DNA of 64,000 nt from positions 35,291,280-35,355,279 of the forward strand of contig NC_083605.1 of assembly GCF_029168945.1 (NCBI RefSeq). The letters run 5' to 3'. The notes under the pieces were generated by a model. That model did not search any database, was not told the origin of the DNA, and saw only the letters and a list, made by a program, of their open reading frames with translations. A program made the translations under genes and the position numbers. Positions 47,125-57,500 of the stretch are shown in pieces (the stretch's first letter is position 1; every line of letters begins with the position of its first letter). Origin of the DNA: Cannabis sativa (lineage: Eukaryota; Streptophyta; Magnoliopsida; Rosales; Cannabaceae).

Positions 47125-48866
47125 TGTAACGCCCTAATCTATAGGAACGCCACGTGTGTGAATTTATAAAACTAGTTTAATACTAATATAGTAATTAATT
47201 ATTAAAAACTGTGAGGATAATAAAAACTTGACTAAAATAAAATACTAAAAACGGACATTATAACTAAGAAGAAAAGGAGTTCCGGAAATCCCTGTTATAA
47301 AAGATTTATCCAAAAGATGATATACAACAACAGTTCAAAATACAATTCAAAATACAGCAGACACAAGACACAGCCAGTCTAAAACAACTCCTGTCAACTC
47401 AACACGCAAGCTGGTGGGGTCAATATGTACATTGCTGGAGAAGATCGCCATCTCATGGTTGTTCTAACTTTGCCTTGCCCTTACCTGCGCCACAAAGCAC
47501 CCGTGAGTCACATAGACTCAGCAAGAAAAGTAATAAAGAAGGATACATTAAATAGCTAATTATACATTTCATTATCACAAAATGATTAAACTATAACATT
47601 CAACAGTAGGTAATATAATCAATCACATGCATAGAAACGGATATGCTCATATATTTGTATTGCCTAATCAAGCAAGCCCGTGTCATAATGCAATATCATA
47701 TATAATATCATTGCATCACCTAATCAGGTGAGCCCGTGCCACAACTTGACGCTAATATATCGCATCGCCTAATCAGACGATCTCGTACCTACGCTCGGTA
47801 CTCATCATATGCCACTGACGCCCGTACCTTTGCCTGGTACGTCGCCAAATGTATTGCATCACCTAATCAGGTGAGCCCATATATCGTGTCCATAGTATCA
47901 TTACATTATCATTGCCTAATCAGACAATCGATAATTTCAGAACATGTCATGCCATGTGGTACATTATACTTTTCTTACCTCAAGTTCCGGATCAGGTATG
48001 TTGGCCGACCTGCTTGGAGAACGATCGATAATCTCGGGCACTATGTCATAACAATAGTAAATCAATAAGTGTTTATCCCAAAACACCACTTAACACTCGC
48101 GTAAGACAATCTTAGGATTTTCTACCAAACTCTGTGGTATAATACACTAAAATAAAACTTATATTTTGGCTCTAAAATATACACCATATTGTAGAGCTCG
48201 TCGCAAGCTTCGAAACGGTATATAGAACGTCCAAAATAGACACCCGAGTGAAAAGTTATGATAAAAATACGATTTCTGATCTCCTATGAATTTCTAAAAA
48301 CTATGAAACACGAAAATCTCAATTTTCGCACTCACCGAAACACTACCAAAACTTATCCAAATCACTCCAAACTTCACAGGGCACATATATACCATGAATA
48401 CTATCATTCTTATGTAACAGAAGTTAAAATCGAGCCCTTAAATGGAAAACGCCATTAACGCTCGGACTAAGCTTTAAAAAGTTCCAAACTTGATTTCTAA
48501 CCCAAAACTACTTCAATTTCAACAAGAAAACATCGGAACTAGTCCCATGACTACCCGAGAACAATCCTATAAGGTCAGAACCTTCATAACTATTCTAATT
48601 CACAAAACCCCTATACGAAACCAATTGTTATTAAACTTAAAACGAAATTAAACCTTACCTTAAGCTTCTTCGCTCTGAGAATTCGCTATCCTGCTACTAC
48701 CGGAGCTTAGATCGCTAAGTTTTGGATTGAAAATCAAAGAAAATGGATATAAAATGAGAAAATTTGGTTGAAGGAGAGAAACGAGGGTTCGTCTCTGTTC
48801 TCTGATAAGTTATATATATATAACTTAATAATATATATATATATATCGTATTCAAATTTTTTTAAC

Positions 48867-48915
<49 letters not shown>

Positions 48916-49346
48916 TAATATTAATAAAAATTTTATTATTAATAATTATTTTATTATTTCTTAATTACTAAGAAACTTTTACTTCTAGAGCGCTACATTA
49001 AATTCTACATACTCCTAATTATCCTAATACCTATATTATCAATTTATCAAAATATTCTCATTAATTCTATCAATTAAGCCTGTTATGACATTTCTAGCCC
49101 CCGATCGAGTCTCCAAGGTTGTCAAACCTGAAAATATTTTTATTCCACATATAGTTCATATTACATTCACACATACTATATAAATCTCCGTAATTTAAAA
49201 ATCACACTTATTTATCCACTTATAGCAAATTTAAAATTTTATGTTGAACTAAATTAGTTGGATTATCATCCCACTCATTACCTGGTTAACTCATAATATA
49301 AATATAAACCCTAATTATTAATTATTAAGCTTATTGGGATATTACA
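47125..49346 (-). repeat. 5' LTR of element Y (right in the window)
   Basis: 2222 bp, near-identical to the left LTR shifted by 7011 bp. Differences include AACTAAGAAGAAAAGG here for AACGGCAGTAAAAAGG, several G/A substitutions and one AAT unit. It carries the same hairpin array from about 47660 to 47928. Confidence 0.94.
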
Positions 49347-50676
49347 TTATTGGGCCCTACTTTGCAATTTTGCCATTTTGTCATTTTTCCATCCTATTTT
49401 CTCAAAAACGTCAATTTTCCAATTTAATCACTTAAATGCCAATTCCAATTATTTAATAACTAAAAATTAATTATTAAATAATATTGTCATTTAATATATT
49501 TATTAATTAGACATATAAAGTCTCTTAATTAATAATAAAACCTAGAATCGCTTTTCTTACAATTTTGCCCTTGCTTAGTGAAAATTCATAAACTAGACAT
49601 AGTCTAATTTTAGAATTATAATTGATTAATTAAAATCAATTAACTGAGTCTTACAAGCAGTATGGTCTCAACTAGTATGGGGACCATGGGCCTATATAAC
49701 CGAGCTTCCAATAAGCAGATCAAGAATTTACCAAGTAAATCCACTGACTTATTAATTCCTTGTTGCATCCACGCATAGAACTTGGAATTGCACTCTCAGT
49801 TATATAGAACGCTCTATATGTTCCACGATATAGATACGCTATAAATTATCCATTGTTATAATCCTAATTTGATCAATGATCCTCTAATAGATGATTTACA
49901 TTGTATAGGGATTAAATTACCGTTACACCCTTCAATGTATTTTATCCTTAAAACACTTAGCTTCGTATAAATGATATTTCAGCGAAGTGAAATGAGTACT
50001 CAACCATTTATCTCTGTTTAGCCAAGCTCGAAGGAAATCATCGTTTCACTTCTAAATACCTATAGAAGTTATAGATTCCATATCTATGTTTAGCGCTCCC
50101 ACTCAATTATACTACCATGTTCCCAAAATGTATGTATCACCCTGACCCAAAAGTAGGCTTAACTAACAAATCAAAAAACATGAATAATACTCTTAAGATC
50201 GAACCTAGTCATATCAGGATTAAGATCATTTGATCTAGGATCAACTAGGTGATATTGAATTGAATAAATATTACGGTAAATTTAACATATCTAATCAAAG
50301 TTCAATATCGGTCCCTTCCAATGTATACTCCATACACCCGATACTGGTAAACTTTGCCAATGCCTTGGAAAGGACATACCACTTATCCAAGGTGTAAGAA
50401 TACCTATCGCTGATTATCATGCCAGTCTAAATCCAGTGAACTGACAAATCAAGGAATTAAACTTTCGAACATATTATCATGATTATATTCCACTGTGCTG
50501 ACAACACTATAATCATTAACAAATACATATAATCTGGACCTAATAGAATTTATACATTAAACAATCATGAAATAAATCATGTGAACCATGCAACATAAAA
50601 TGTTATTTCTGATCTTTATTAATTAGTAAATCTGATTATATTGAAATGGGTTTTATTTAGGGCACAAAACTCAACA

Positions 50677-51852
50677 TAAACTACGTCCAGCCAAATTGAA
50701 ATATGTTGATTGTGCTGGCATAATTGAAAAAGTTCAAAAAAACCTTCATGGTTGGAATAGTAGACACCTTTATTTTGCAAGTAGAGCTCAGCTAGTTCAT
50801 TTTCTTTTGTTGGGAATCAGGAATTATTGGATGAGCCTATTCATTCTCCCGCAAAAAGTCACAAAAGAAGTCGACAAGCTTTGCAAAGACTTTCTTTGGG
50901 GTACATCTGGCAGCCGAAGTAAATTACACTTTGCTTCATGGGAGAAAGTTTGTCTGCCAAAAAAATTTGGAGGCATTGGGTTCCGAGAAGGGAATAAGTG
51001 ACATATAGCTCTAATGGTCAAATACATTTGGGCCATTTCCATGAAACAAGACAATCTTTGGGTTCGATGGGTCAATGCAATTTATATGAAGAATGAAGAT
51101 TTTTGGACTTACAACCCGGGACAGAATACAAGCTGGTACTTTTGTAAACATATTAATTTGCGTGATAAGATTAATAGGCAGGCTATGATTGAAGCAGGGA
51201 AGACTGGTACTTTTAAAGTCAAACAATTTTATCAATCTCTCTTAACAGAACTGAAGATCTCTTTTCACAAAGAGATTTGGCACAAACTCAAAGTCCCAAA
51301 GCATAGATTTATTTTGTGGCGGGTTGTGCACTCCAACTTGCTAACTCGAGATCTTTTGGCCATATTCATCCATCTTGATTGTCTTTTATGTCCTGTCTGC
51401 GAATTTGATCTTGAGTCCCATGGTCACCTCTTCTTTGCTTGCCCTTTCACTAAGAAAGTTATCCTAGAGGTCACTAAGTGGTTGGGTCAGTTTGATTGGC
51501 CGCCTAATCTTGAGGAATGGCTGATTTGGTTGAAAGGGAGAAGGAATAGCTTGGTTACTGATATCAAGTCAGCAGTAGTAGCTGCGGTTACCTACATGGT
51601 TTGGTGCAGTAGGAATAATTGTGCTTTTGAAGTTTTCTGGGAACCGACTGCAGTCCTTAGCAAGAGGATCAACTTGAGCAATAAAGCTAGAGTGATTTAT
51701 CTTAACCATGTTAAGCTTAAAAACAAAGAAAAAGATGTAATTAACTTGATAAACAATTTTTGAGTTTTTGTTGGGGTTGTTCTCCCTTCGTGTTTTGTAT
51801 TTGCTTAAGTGATTGGTGTAATAAAATTCATTTCTCTTGTTCCAAAAAAAAA
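50677..51852 (+). pseudogene. LINE B RT C-terminus and zf-RVT, poly(A) end
   Basis: Follows directly on 33284 once copy 3 is removed: RPAKLKYVDCAGIIEKVQ, LHGWNSRHLYFASRAQLVH, DFLWGTSGSRSK, WEKVCLPKKFGGIGFRE. One in-frame TGA at 50999 stands where Trp is expected. The zf-RVT region is HKEIWHKLKVPKHRFILWRV with CPVCEFDLESHGHLFFAC. The stop is at 51761-51763, followed by a short 3' UTR and A-run near 51845. Open for 249 codons from 51014, this is the best preserved LINE B segment. Confidence 0.9.
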
Positions 51853-53076
51853 AAAGGGGAAATTTTTAATTAGTATTATACTACCAAACGATAATAAAAA
51901 AGAAAATCACTTAAACAATTAAATAAGAAGATTGGACTTAAATATTATGAACTATCACCTAATGGAAGATAATTTGTTGACGCAAAGTTCAATAATGGTC
52001 TTGCCTAGTGTTTAACGCCCAAATGTGACTTCCACTAGCGGTGGTTGTAGTATAGATCGGGCGGTCGATTCCACAAGGAGGTGATTATAGACAAAAGCGT
52101 TAGTAGAAAAATAAACACAAAAGGTTAATAAAAAGTAACAAATAAGTAACCAAAAGAGTTTGAGGATTTTTCTTTTGGTAATAAATATTAAAGAAAAGCA
52201 AATAAGGGTGTAACCAATAATAAAAGAGAGAAAGGCTTCAAGAATCATCCATATGCTTGTTTAGCTATTTTGTACCTTTGATTCACTAAGTTGACACAAA
52301 TTATGTAACATTAAAGTTCATTATATTTTGAGTATACAAGTTCTTAAAAATAAAAGAAATAATTTAATCTTATGTAGAACCTAGAAATGACATTATACAT
52401 CAGGCAATAATGCAATAAAAGATTAAATATAAAACTAAACATCAATATATATTATGACTAAATAGTAACACATAGAAAGAGCATGACTAATCCTATATAT
52501 TTTTAGTAAAAATAATGACAAAGAGATAGAGATGGAGATGGAGGTGATAGTGAAGGAAATGAACATTAATATTACTTTTATTAATTTTTAGACATATAGG
52601 AAGAGCATGACTAAACCTATATATCATTTAACAAAAAGTAAGTAAAAATGAACATAAAAGACAGAAATGAGCAATACTACCATTACTATAATCACTAAAT
52701 AAAAATATATAGAAAGAGCATGACTAAGTCTATATATATATTTTTATCTCAAAAAAAAATCTATATATATATTTGGTATATAATAGCATAAATAGTATAG
52801 ATGGAAGAAGAACATAAAAATAAAAGTGGAGTATTAACTTGCATTACTCAAATAAATATTACAACAAAAAGTGAATCAAAGATACAAAATAACCTCACTT
52901 TGCATATGGAATCATCCCTAACCTTCCAAGGAAGTTAGGCCATATGCTAATCATTCTCATAAAATTTCTAAAGAGGAAAGATGAGAAGAAAAGTTGAGAG
53001 AATTTTGCTATAGTTTTTCTACACTAAAAATTACACACCAAAAATTACTAAAATGAGCTCCTATTTATAAAGCCAT

Positions 53077-54472
53077 TGATTAAGGCTCAAATTTATATAT
53101 TTAAAGGTTTAATAGCGTTCATAAAATTAATTTAATTAATTATTTTCATGGTTTTAATTGTAAAATTATGATAGTTGGAAATATTTAATTTATTTTAATT
53201 TTGTGTTATTTTCAGGGTTGAGTTAGTGAAACAGTGGCATGTTTGGAGCTGTTAAACCCAACTCAATAGTTGGTATTGTTGTAAACATGAAACAATGGCC
53301 CGAGCCCAATTTATTTAGTCCATAATGTCATTATTCACCATCAATTATTATAGTTCCAAGTCTTGAAGCTAACATGCAAAGCCAACATATTCAAAGAAAA
53401 TGGGCCAAGTCAATAACAAGCCAGCCATTTCTCCATGCATTCTCTCTCCAATCAAAGAATGAATAATTCTTTATAATAAGTCCAACGTTCAAGAAAGAAG
53501 GCCCAATTTTAGTCTATTTAGTTTGGTCAACAAATTTATTTATTCAACATGTGCGGACAAGACTTTTTCTCTTGCATGATGCTACATCGCAAGTCCCATT
53601 CACTCCCACTCATCAGCACACTTCTCGCAGTGCGACAAGTGTCCCACTTTGCCCAGAATTTTGAGCCACTTCTCCAATATCTCACACTACAAAAAATATC
53701 AGTTATGAGTATTATTTTGGTTCTATAAATAGTACCGATTAGAAGAGCAAAACATCAGATTTTAGAGAGAGTAGAAAATTATTTTGTCATTATATTTTTC
53801 TCTCTTATTACTATTTTATCTATACTTATTTTAGTGACAAAAATGAGCGTATTAAAATAGTAATATTGGTTAGATTAGAGTGTAGCTTTTGTACTTCTTA
53901 TTTTAATTATTGATATTGATTCTTTTGTGCTTCATCTCCATATCTTATTTCTTAAATTGTTCTTCATCTTCTAATTTTTCTTCCAAATTTAATAGTATCT
54001 TTTATATAAGTTCAGTCATGCTTTTCTTATGTAAGTTAGGCTATTAATATTTTGGTATATTTATTATATTTTATGTCGTTTACTGCATTCTGCCAATAGT
54101 GGTATTTTGTCGATTTATGATATATAATATGATATGCTATTAAGTTAGAGGTGAGATTCAATTTATTCAAGATTATTTAATTTGTGCTCATAACATATAT
54201 ATCTTCCGGTTGTTATTAATGGTGTAGAATTGCAACTGTGTTCTGAATTAATATCGGTATTAGAATAGGATTTGCATAACTACATCTCTACCTTACTAAA
54301 CTCTTTATCTGATCATCCCCTTTCACTCACCATTTTATTATTTTTAATTCATTCACATTTCTATCATTTTATATTTACTAAACTAATCTTTAGTGGTAAT
54401 TTACCTCCCTGTGGATACGACATATAACCCGTTTACTACCGCGACCGCAGTGTAACTAATTGGGCGACATCA
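53077..54472 (+). repeat. 5' LTR of element Z
   Basis: TGATTAAGG...GACATCA. TATA box TATAAATAG at 53724-53732. Hairpin ATATAAG...CTTATGT with an AGTCATGCT loop at 54004-54032. U5 phrase CCCTGTGGATACGAC near 54408. Confidence 0.95.
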
Positions 54473-54477
54473 ATTTT

Positions 54478-54495
54478 TGGCGCCGTTGCCGGGGA
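54478..54495 (+). other. Primer-binding site of element Z
   Basis: TGGCGCCGTTGCCGGGGA, tRNA-Asp type, identical to element X and one base different from W. Confidence 0.9.
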
Positions 54496-54980
54496 GGTTT
54501 CTGCGCTACAAAAGGTTAGTATAGTAATTTTTTTTTTTTAGTATCTATTTATTTTTTTTTTTGTTTTTGTCTCTCTTTATTTATTTATTTTTTATTGATT
54601 TGTTTCTTTATTTATTTAATTATTAAAAAAAAATGCCAATTTTTTTTTTCTGTTAGTAGTTTATCTTTTTTTATTTTCGTTTAGAATATATAGTGTGTTT
54701 CTTTTTTTCCTTTGTTTCTTTACTAAAAAAAACTGAAGTAATTTTTTTTTTTGTCTTTTTCTTAATGTATATATATATTTAGTAATTATAAATATATAAG
54801 ATAGATTTTTTTTAAAGAAAAAAAAAACTGATTAAAAAAAAGTAATACACTTTATTTATTTTTATATATATTTTCTTCTTTTTTTTTTTTTAGATTAATT
54901 TTATTCCTTTAACTTAACAAAAAAAAAATTAGTGTTGAGAAAAATTGTGTAATAGTAAAAGTGGTAAAATTGAGAATATT

Positions 54981-55110
54981 CTGTCTAAGAAAGATTGGCT
55001 TTAAAGGTTTGTGGTAGAGTACCCTCTACACTTTCTAGCAACCCCGGGGAGTTCTAGTAAAGTGTGGGACGAAGCGGTACCTTGGCAACCTTCCCAATCG
55101 GCCTGGGAAT
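54981..55110 (+). promoter_or_regulatory. Structured 5' leader module of Z
   Basis: Nested helices. P1 is GATTGG/CCAATC (54993-54998 with 55094-55099). P2 is AAGGTT/AACCTT (55004-55009 with 55087-55092). P3 is CTACACTTT/AAAGTGTGG (55026-55034 with 55059-55067), extended by CTAG/CTAG and AAC/GTT. The apical loop holds the palindrome CCCCGGGG (55042-55049). Two related copies occur in the W leader with compensatory changes. The function is unknown; packaging or dimerisation is the obvious hypothesis. Confidence 0.75.
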
Positions 55111-55159
55111 ATCTCATGTATATACCCTTAAATTATTACATAGTTGAACTTTATACTAA

Positions 55160-56239
55160 TTAAAAAAATATATATATGAAAAAGATCATCGTCGATTTGA
55201 ATATTTGTATCCAATATATCTTTCTTCATTAAACAATGCAAATTCTAGTGCTACTGAAGGTACTAGTAATTTTATCGAACCAGAATTTAGTGATGGGGAG
55301 GAAGCTTTCCAATACTATTCTTTTTACAAGAGTGAGAGTTCCAAAAAGTGGAAGGCTTGGTACGAGTCTCATCGACCACGTCCTTATGAACATACACCAT
55401 CTGGTGCACATCCCTATGACGAAGAGGAAGAACAGTCCTACAACTCTTACTATCAGAATGGTCCTGATGATTATAGTTGGAAGCCTGAGTACGACTATAA
55501 TCCATTATATGAGTGGAATTGGGAAGAGAAAGATCCATGGTATAATCACAACAGCTCTGATGATCATAGTTGGAAGCCTGAGTACAACTATAATCCATTA
55601 TATGAGTGGAGTTGTGAAGAGGAAGATGCTTGGTTTTCTCATAACTCTCAACATCTATACAATCGCTCCCTAAATGACACTATTGTTGAGTTACAAGCAT
55701 CTATGGTGATAAATTGCGAGATGATGAAAGACTTACTTGCTGAGCTGAAAGAAATTAAGCAAGAATTGAGCAAGTTATCTGGTCACCTGGTAAGTTCGCA
55801 TGCTAACGATTTTCCTCTACAACAGGTGAATGAAGCACTAATCTCCAATACTACCTTTCACAATTTTGATGAGGTAAGTGTCACCTCTACCTATAGTGGT
55901 GAAAATTTTAAAGAATCCACTCTACCGAGTACATGTGATGGTTATCATACTGATGTGGTACCCACATTATTCATAGAGAAGGATGATACCACCACTATTC
56001 AGAATGAAACTCTTTCTCATTCTATCATTCTTCCCCTAATTCTGGATGAAAAGAAATGCTATCATACTGATGTGATAGACAAAGCCGTTGAGGAAATTAG
56101 AAAATTATTTTCACTTAGTCATTTACCATATTTCCTCTACGACTTAGACAAAGATCATTTTCTTTTTCCTGAAAATGTAACTAATGCTTCTATTTTTGAG
56201 ACACAGGATAAAAGAAAATTTATTTTTGATACTGGATAG
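55160..56239 (+). CDS. Element Z novel ORF, possibly derived from gag tail
   Basis: Open from a TAA at 55157 to the stop at 56237, about 359 codons, but with no in-frame ATG until residue 167 counted from 55205. Translation of the main part therefore needs splicing, a non-AUG start or an upstream ATG (55176) in another frame. Aromatic- and acid-rich N-terminal half (YYSFYKSESSKKWKAWYESH) with a 31-residue tandem duplication (two units of DD-SWKPEY-YNPLYEW type; DNA 55466-55558 and 55559-55651). Then a coiled coil ending EIKQELSKLSGH (about residues 155-195) and a C-terminal part repeating YHTDV twice. The segment RSLNDTI...EIKQELSKL parallels NSLENTI...EIKSQFSKL at the end of W gag, so it may descend from a gag C-terminus that lost capsid and zinc knuckle. 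No known enzyme motif was recognised. Confidence 0.65.
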   Translation, partial: LKKYIYEKDHRRFEYLYPIYLSSLNNANSSATEGTSNFIEPEFSDGEEAFQYYSFYKSESSKKWKAWYESHRPRPYEHTPSGAHPYDEEEEQSYNSYYQNGPDDYSWKPEYDYNPLYEWNWEEKDPWYNHNSSDDHSWKPEYNYNPLYEWSCEEEDAWFSHNSQHLYNRSLNDTIVELQASMVINCEMMKDLLAELKEIKQELSKLSGHLVSSHANDFPLQQVNEALISNTTFHNFDEVSVTSTYSGENFKESTLPSTCDGYHTDVVPTLFIEKDDTTTIQNETLSHSIILPLILDEKKCYHTDVIDKAVEEIRKLFSLSHLPYFLYDLDKDHFLFPENVTNASIFETQDKRKFIFDTG

Positions 56240-56255
56240 TCAAGAATATTGAGTT

Positions 56256-56292
56256 GGTAAGCCTACCTGAGGAGACTTGTCTCCGGCTTGCC
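56256..56292 (+). promoter_or_regulatory. Stem-loop after the Z ORF
   Basis: GGTAAGCC pairs with GGCTTGCC (one T-G pair), enclosing GGAGA-CTTG-TCTCC. It lies 17 nt after the stop codon. The 5' edge TTGGTAAGC also resembles a splice donor. Confidence 0.55.
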
Positions 56293-56470
56293 AAGACTAA
56301 TCAGGTTCTATCTTTCCTTGCTTTCTTTTATTTTCGGTATGTTTTACCTTTAGTTTTGTTTGTTTATTCTTCCTTTAGTTTTATTTTTCTAAGAATCAAT
56401 ATCATGTCATTTTGCATTGGCTCACTCTCTAAGTGTTCTCATTTCATGCATTTCATGTATATATTTTTAA

Positions 56471-56486
56471 ACAATGAGGACATTGT
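56471..56486 (+). promoter_or_regulatory. ACAATG-AGGA-CATTGT hairpin of Z
   Basis: Perfect 6-bp stem followed by TTTTAGTTGGGGG. Element X has the equivalent CACATTG-GGGA-CAATGTG hairpin followed by a T-rich stretch and G-run at the same relative place. Its role may be in 3' processing or as an accessory plus-strand primer region. Confidence 0.6.
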
Positions 56487-57500
56487 CTAATTTTAGTTGG
56501 GGGTGGTGAGCATATTCAAGCGTTTTTCTTAATTTTTGTCATATTAATATTTTCATGGTCAAATTTTTCAAAAATTACTCATTTACTCTTGTAAAATATT
56601 ATTTTCAAGCCAATTTTTGCTATCTTTATTACTTAGAATTTTTCTAGAGTTACAAAATGCACATGCCAAACTTTGTGGTAAGATGGTTGTTAGCACATAT
56701 TTGCTTATAAAATTTGCCAAGTTTAAGTGTTCATGTTCTTTTATGAGTGGCGAGATTTGAGAAAATAATTTTTGAATTTTTATTGATTCTTAGAAATGGT
56801 TATAATTATTTTGGACATGGTACTAGGGTTTGATTGGATGTTGCTTTAAGGGATAATATTTTTATAGACAAATCTTATTAAGGAGCCTTTGTGTAATTAT
56901 TTTCTTTAAGTGCAAAAAAAAAAAAAAAAAAAAAAATAGAAAAAAAATATAGAAAAGAAAAGAAAAAAAAATTGTACTATTTCATTTTTTTTATTTTGGC
57001 TCCTAGAAAAACAAATGTAAAAGATTGTCTATTTTCGTTCAAAAATCCCGAAAAGCTGGTTTGTGGTACTCTTACGGTGGTTTGTCCAAATAATTCATAA
57101 CCTATCTTTGTTTCAATGTTTATTCAAATGTTTGTCCTAAATTGATCTATCCATTTCGAGTGCTCACTTTTCAATTTCCAACTCCATGAGTGAATACCTT
57201 AGCCATATATAAATGTTTTCAATGACCTGTGAGGCTAATGGAGTTGAGACTTCCACTTGGTACATTTTTCGAAAGCTCTTATGTGCTATGGTTTGTGGTA
57301 AGAAGGTTCAAGTTTGGTGCACACACTCACAACTCTAGATTTATTCAAGGTAATTTTGTATAGTTCTTATTTGCTTGTTACTAATATTTTGCTTGAATAT
57401 TTGTGCCATTTTTTTTAATTTTTGACTTAAAAATATCATGTTGACATTATTTTTGTTTGCTTGAATTGCTAGAGACTAGCAATAAGCTAGTTGGGGGTTG

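Larger units (their letters stand above)
40114..49346 (-). mobile_element. Element Y: Ty3/gypsy chromovirus-like LTR retrotransposon
   Basis: 9233 bp flanked by a perfect TTATT duplication (40109-40113, 49347-49351). LTRs are 2220 bp (40114-42333) and 2222 bp (47125-49346) and differ at roughly ten positions by eye. On the minus strand the order is LTR, PBS (tRNA-iMet), gag, protease, RT, RNase H, integrase, PPT, LTR. The integrase C-terminus (PIQILDRKEKVLRNKTIPLV, then VEEATWELE) is of the type found in the Tekay/Del chromovirus clade; clade assignment is by memory of motifs. The coding region is broken at several places despite young LTRs. Confidence 0.94.
33285..50676 (-). mobile_element. 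Solo LTR (family S, copy 3) carrying elements X and Y
   Basis: Begins TGTTGGAAATATTTTACC at 33285 and ends GGGCACAAAACTCAACA at 50676, the inverted form of copies 1 and 2. Perfect TAAAC duplications lie at 33280-33284 and 50677-50681. Subtracting X with its TSD and Y with its TSD leaves about 1875 bp, the family S LTR length. The LTR pieces are 33285-33784, 40059-40113 and 49347-50676. Confidence 0.92.
25067..51852 (+). mobile_element. LINE B (plant L1-like), host of a nested insertion stack
   Basis: ORF1 (25067-26335), endonuclease, RT and zf-RVT parts of one LINE occur in order on the plus strand, separated by insertions at 26443-30198, 31135-32081 and 33285-50681. Removing these leaves about 4.7 kb. 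The last two insertions have perfect 5-bp target duplications, and the LINE frame is continuous across the joins, for example GIK then RPAKLKYVD. A poly(A) run at about 51845-51855 follows the zf-RVT part. This LINE lacks the RNase H domain present in LINE A. Several stops and frameshifts show it is long dead. Confidence 0.9.

Noticed and set aside
53689..53705. CACTACAAAAAATAT as a second CACTA transposon end
   Set aside because: It lies in the Z LTR just upstream of its TATA box, is present in both LTRs, and has no subterminal repeats.
56225..56236. Terminal FDTG of the Z ORF as an aspartic protease site
   Set aside because: It is at the very end of the ORF with no following Ala/Ser and no flap or ILG motif.
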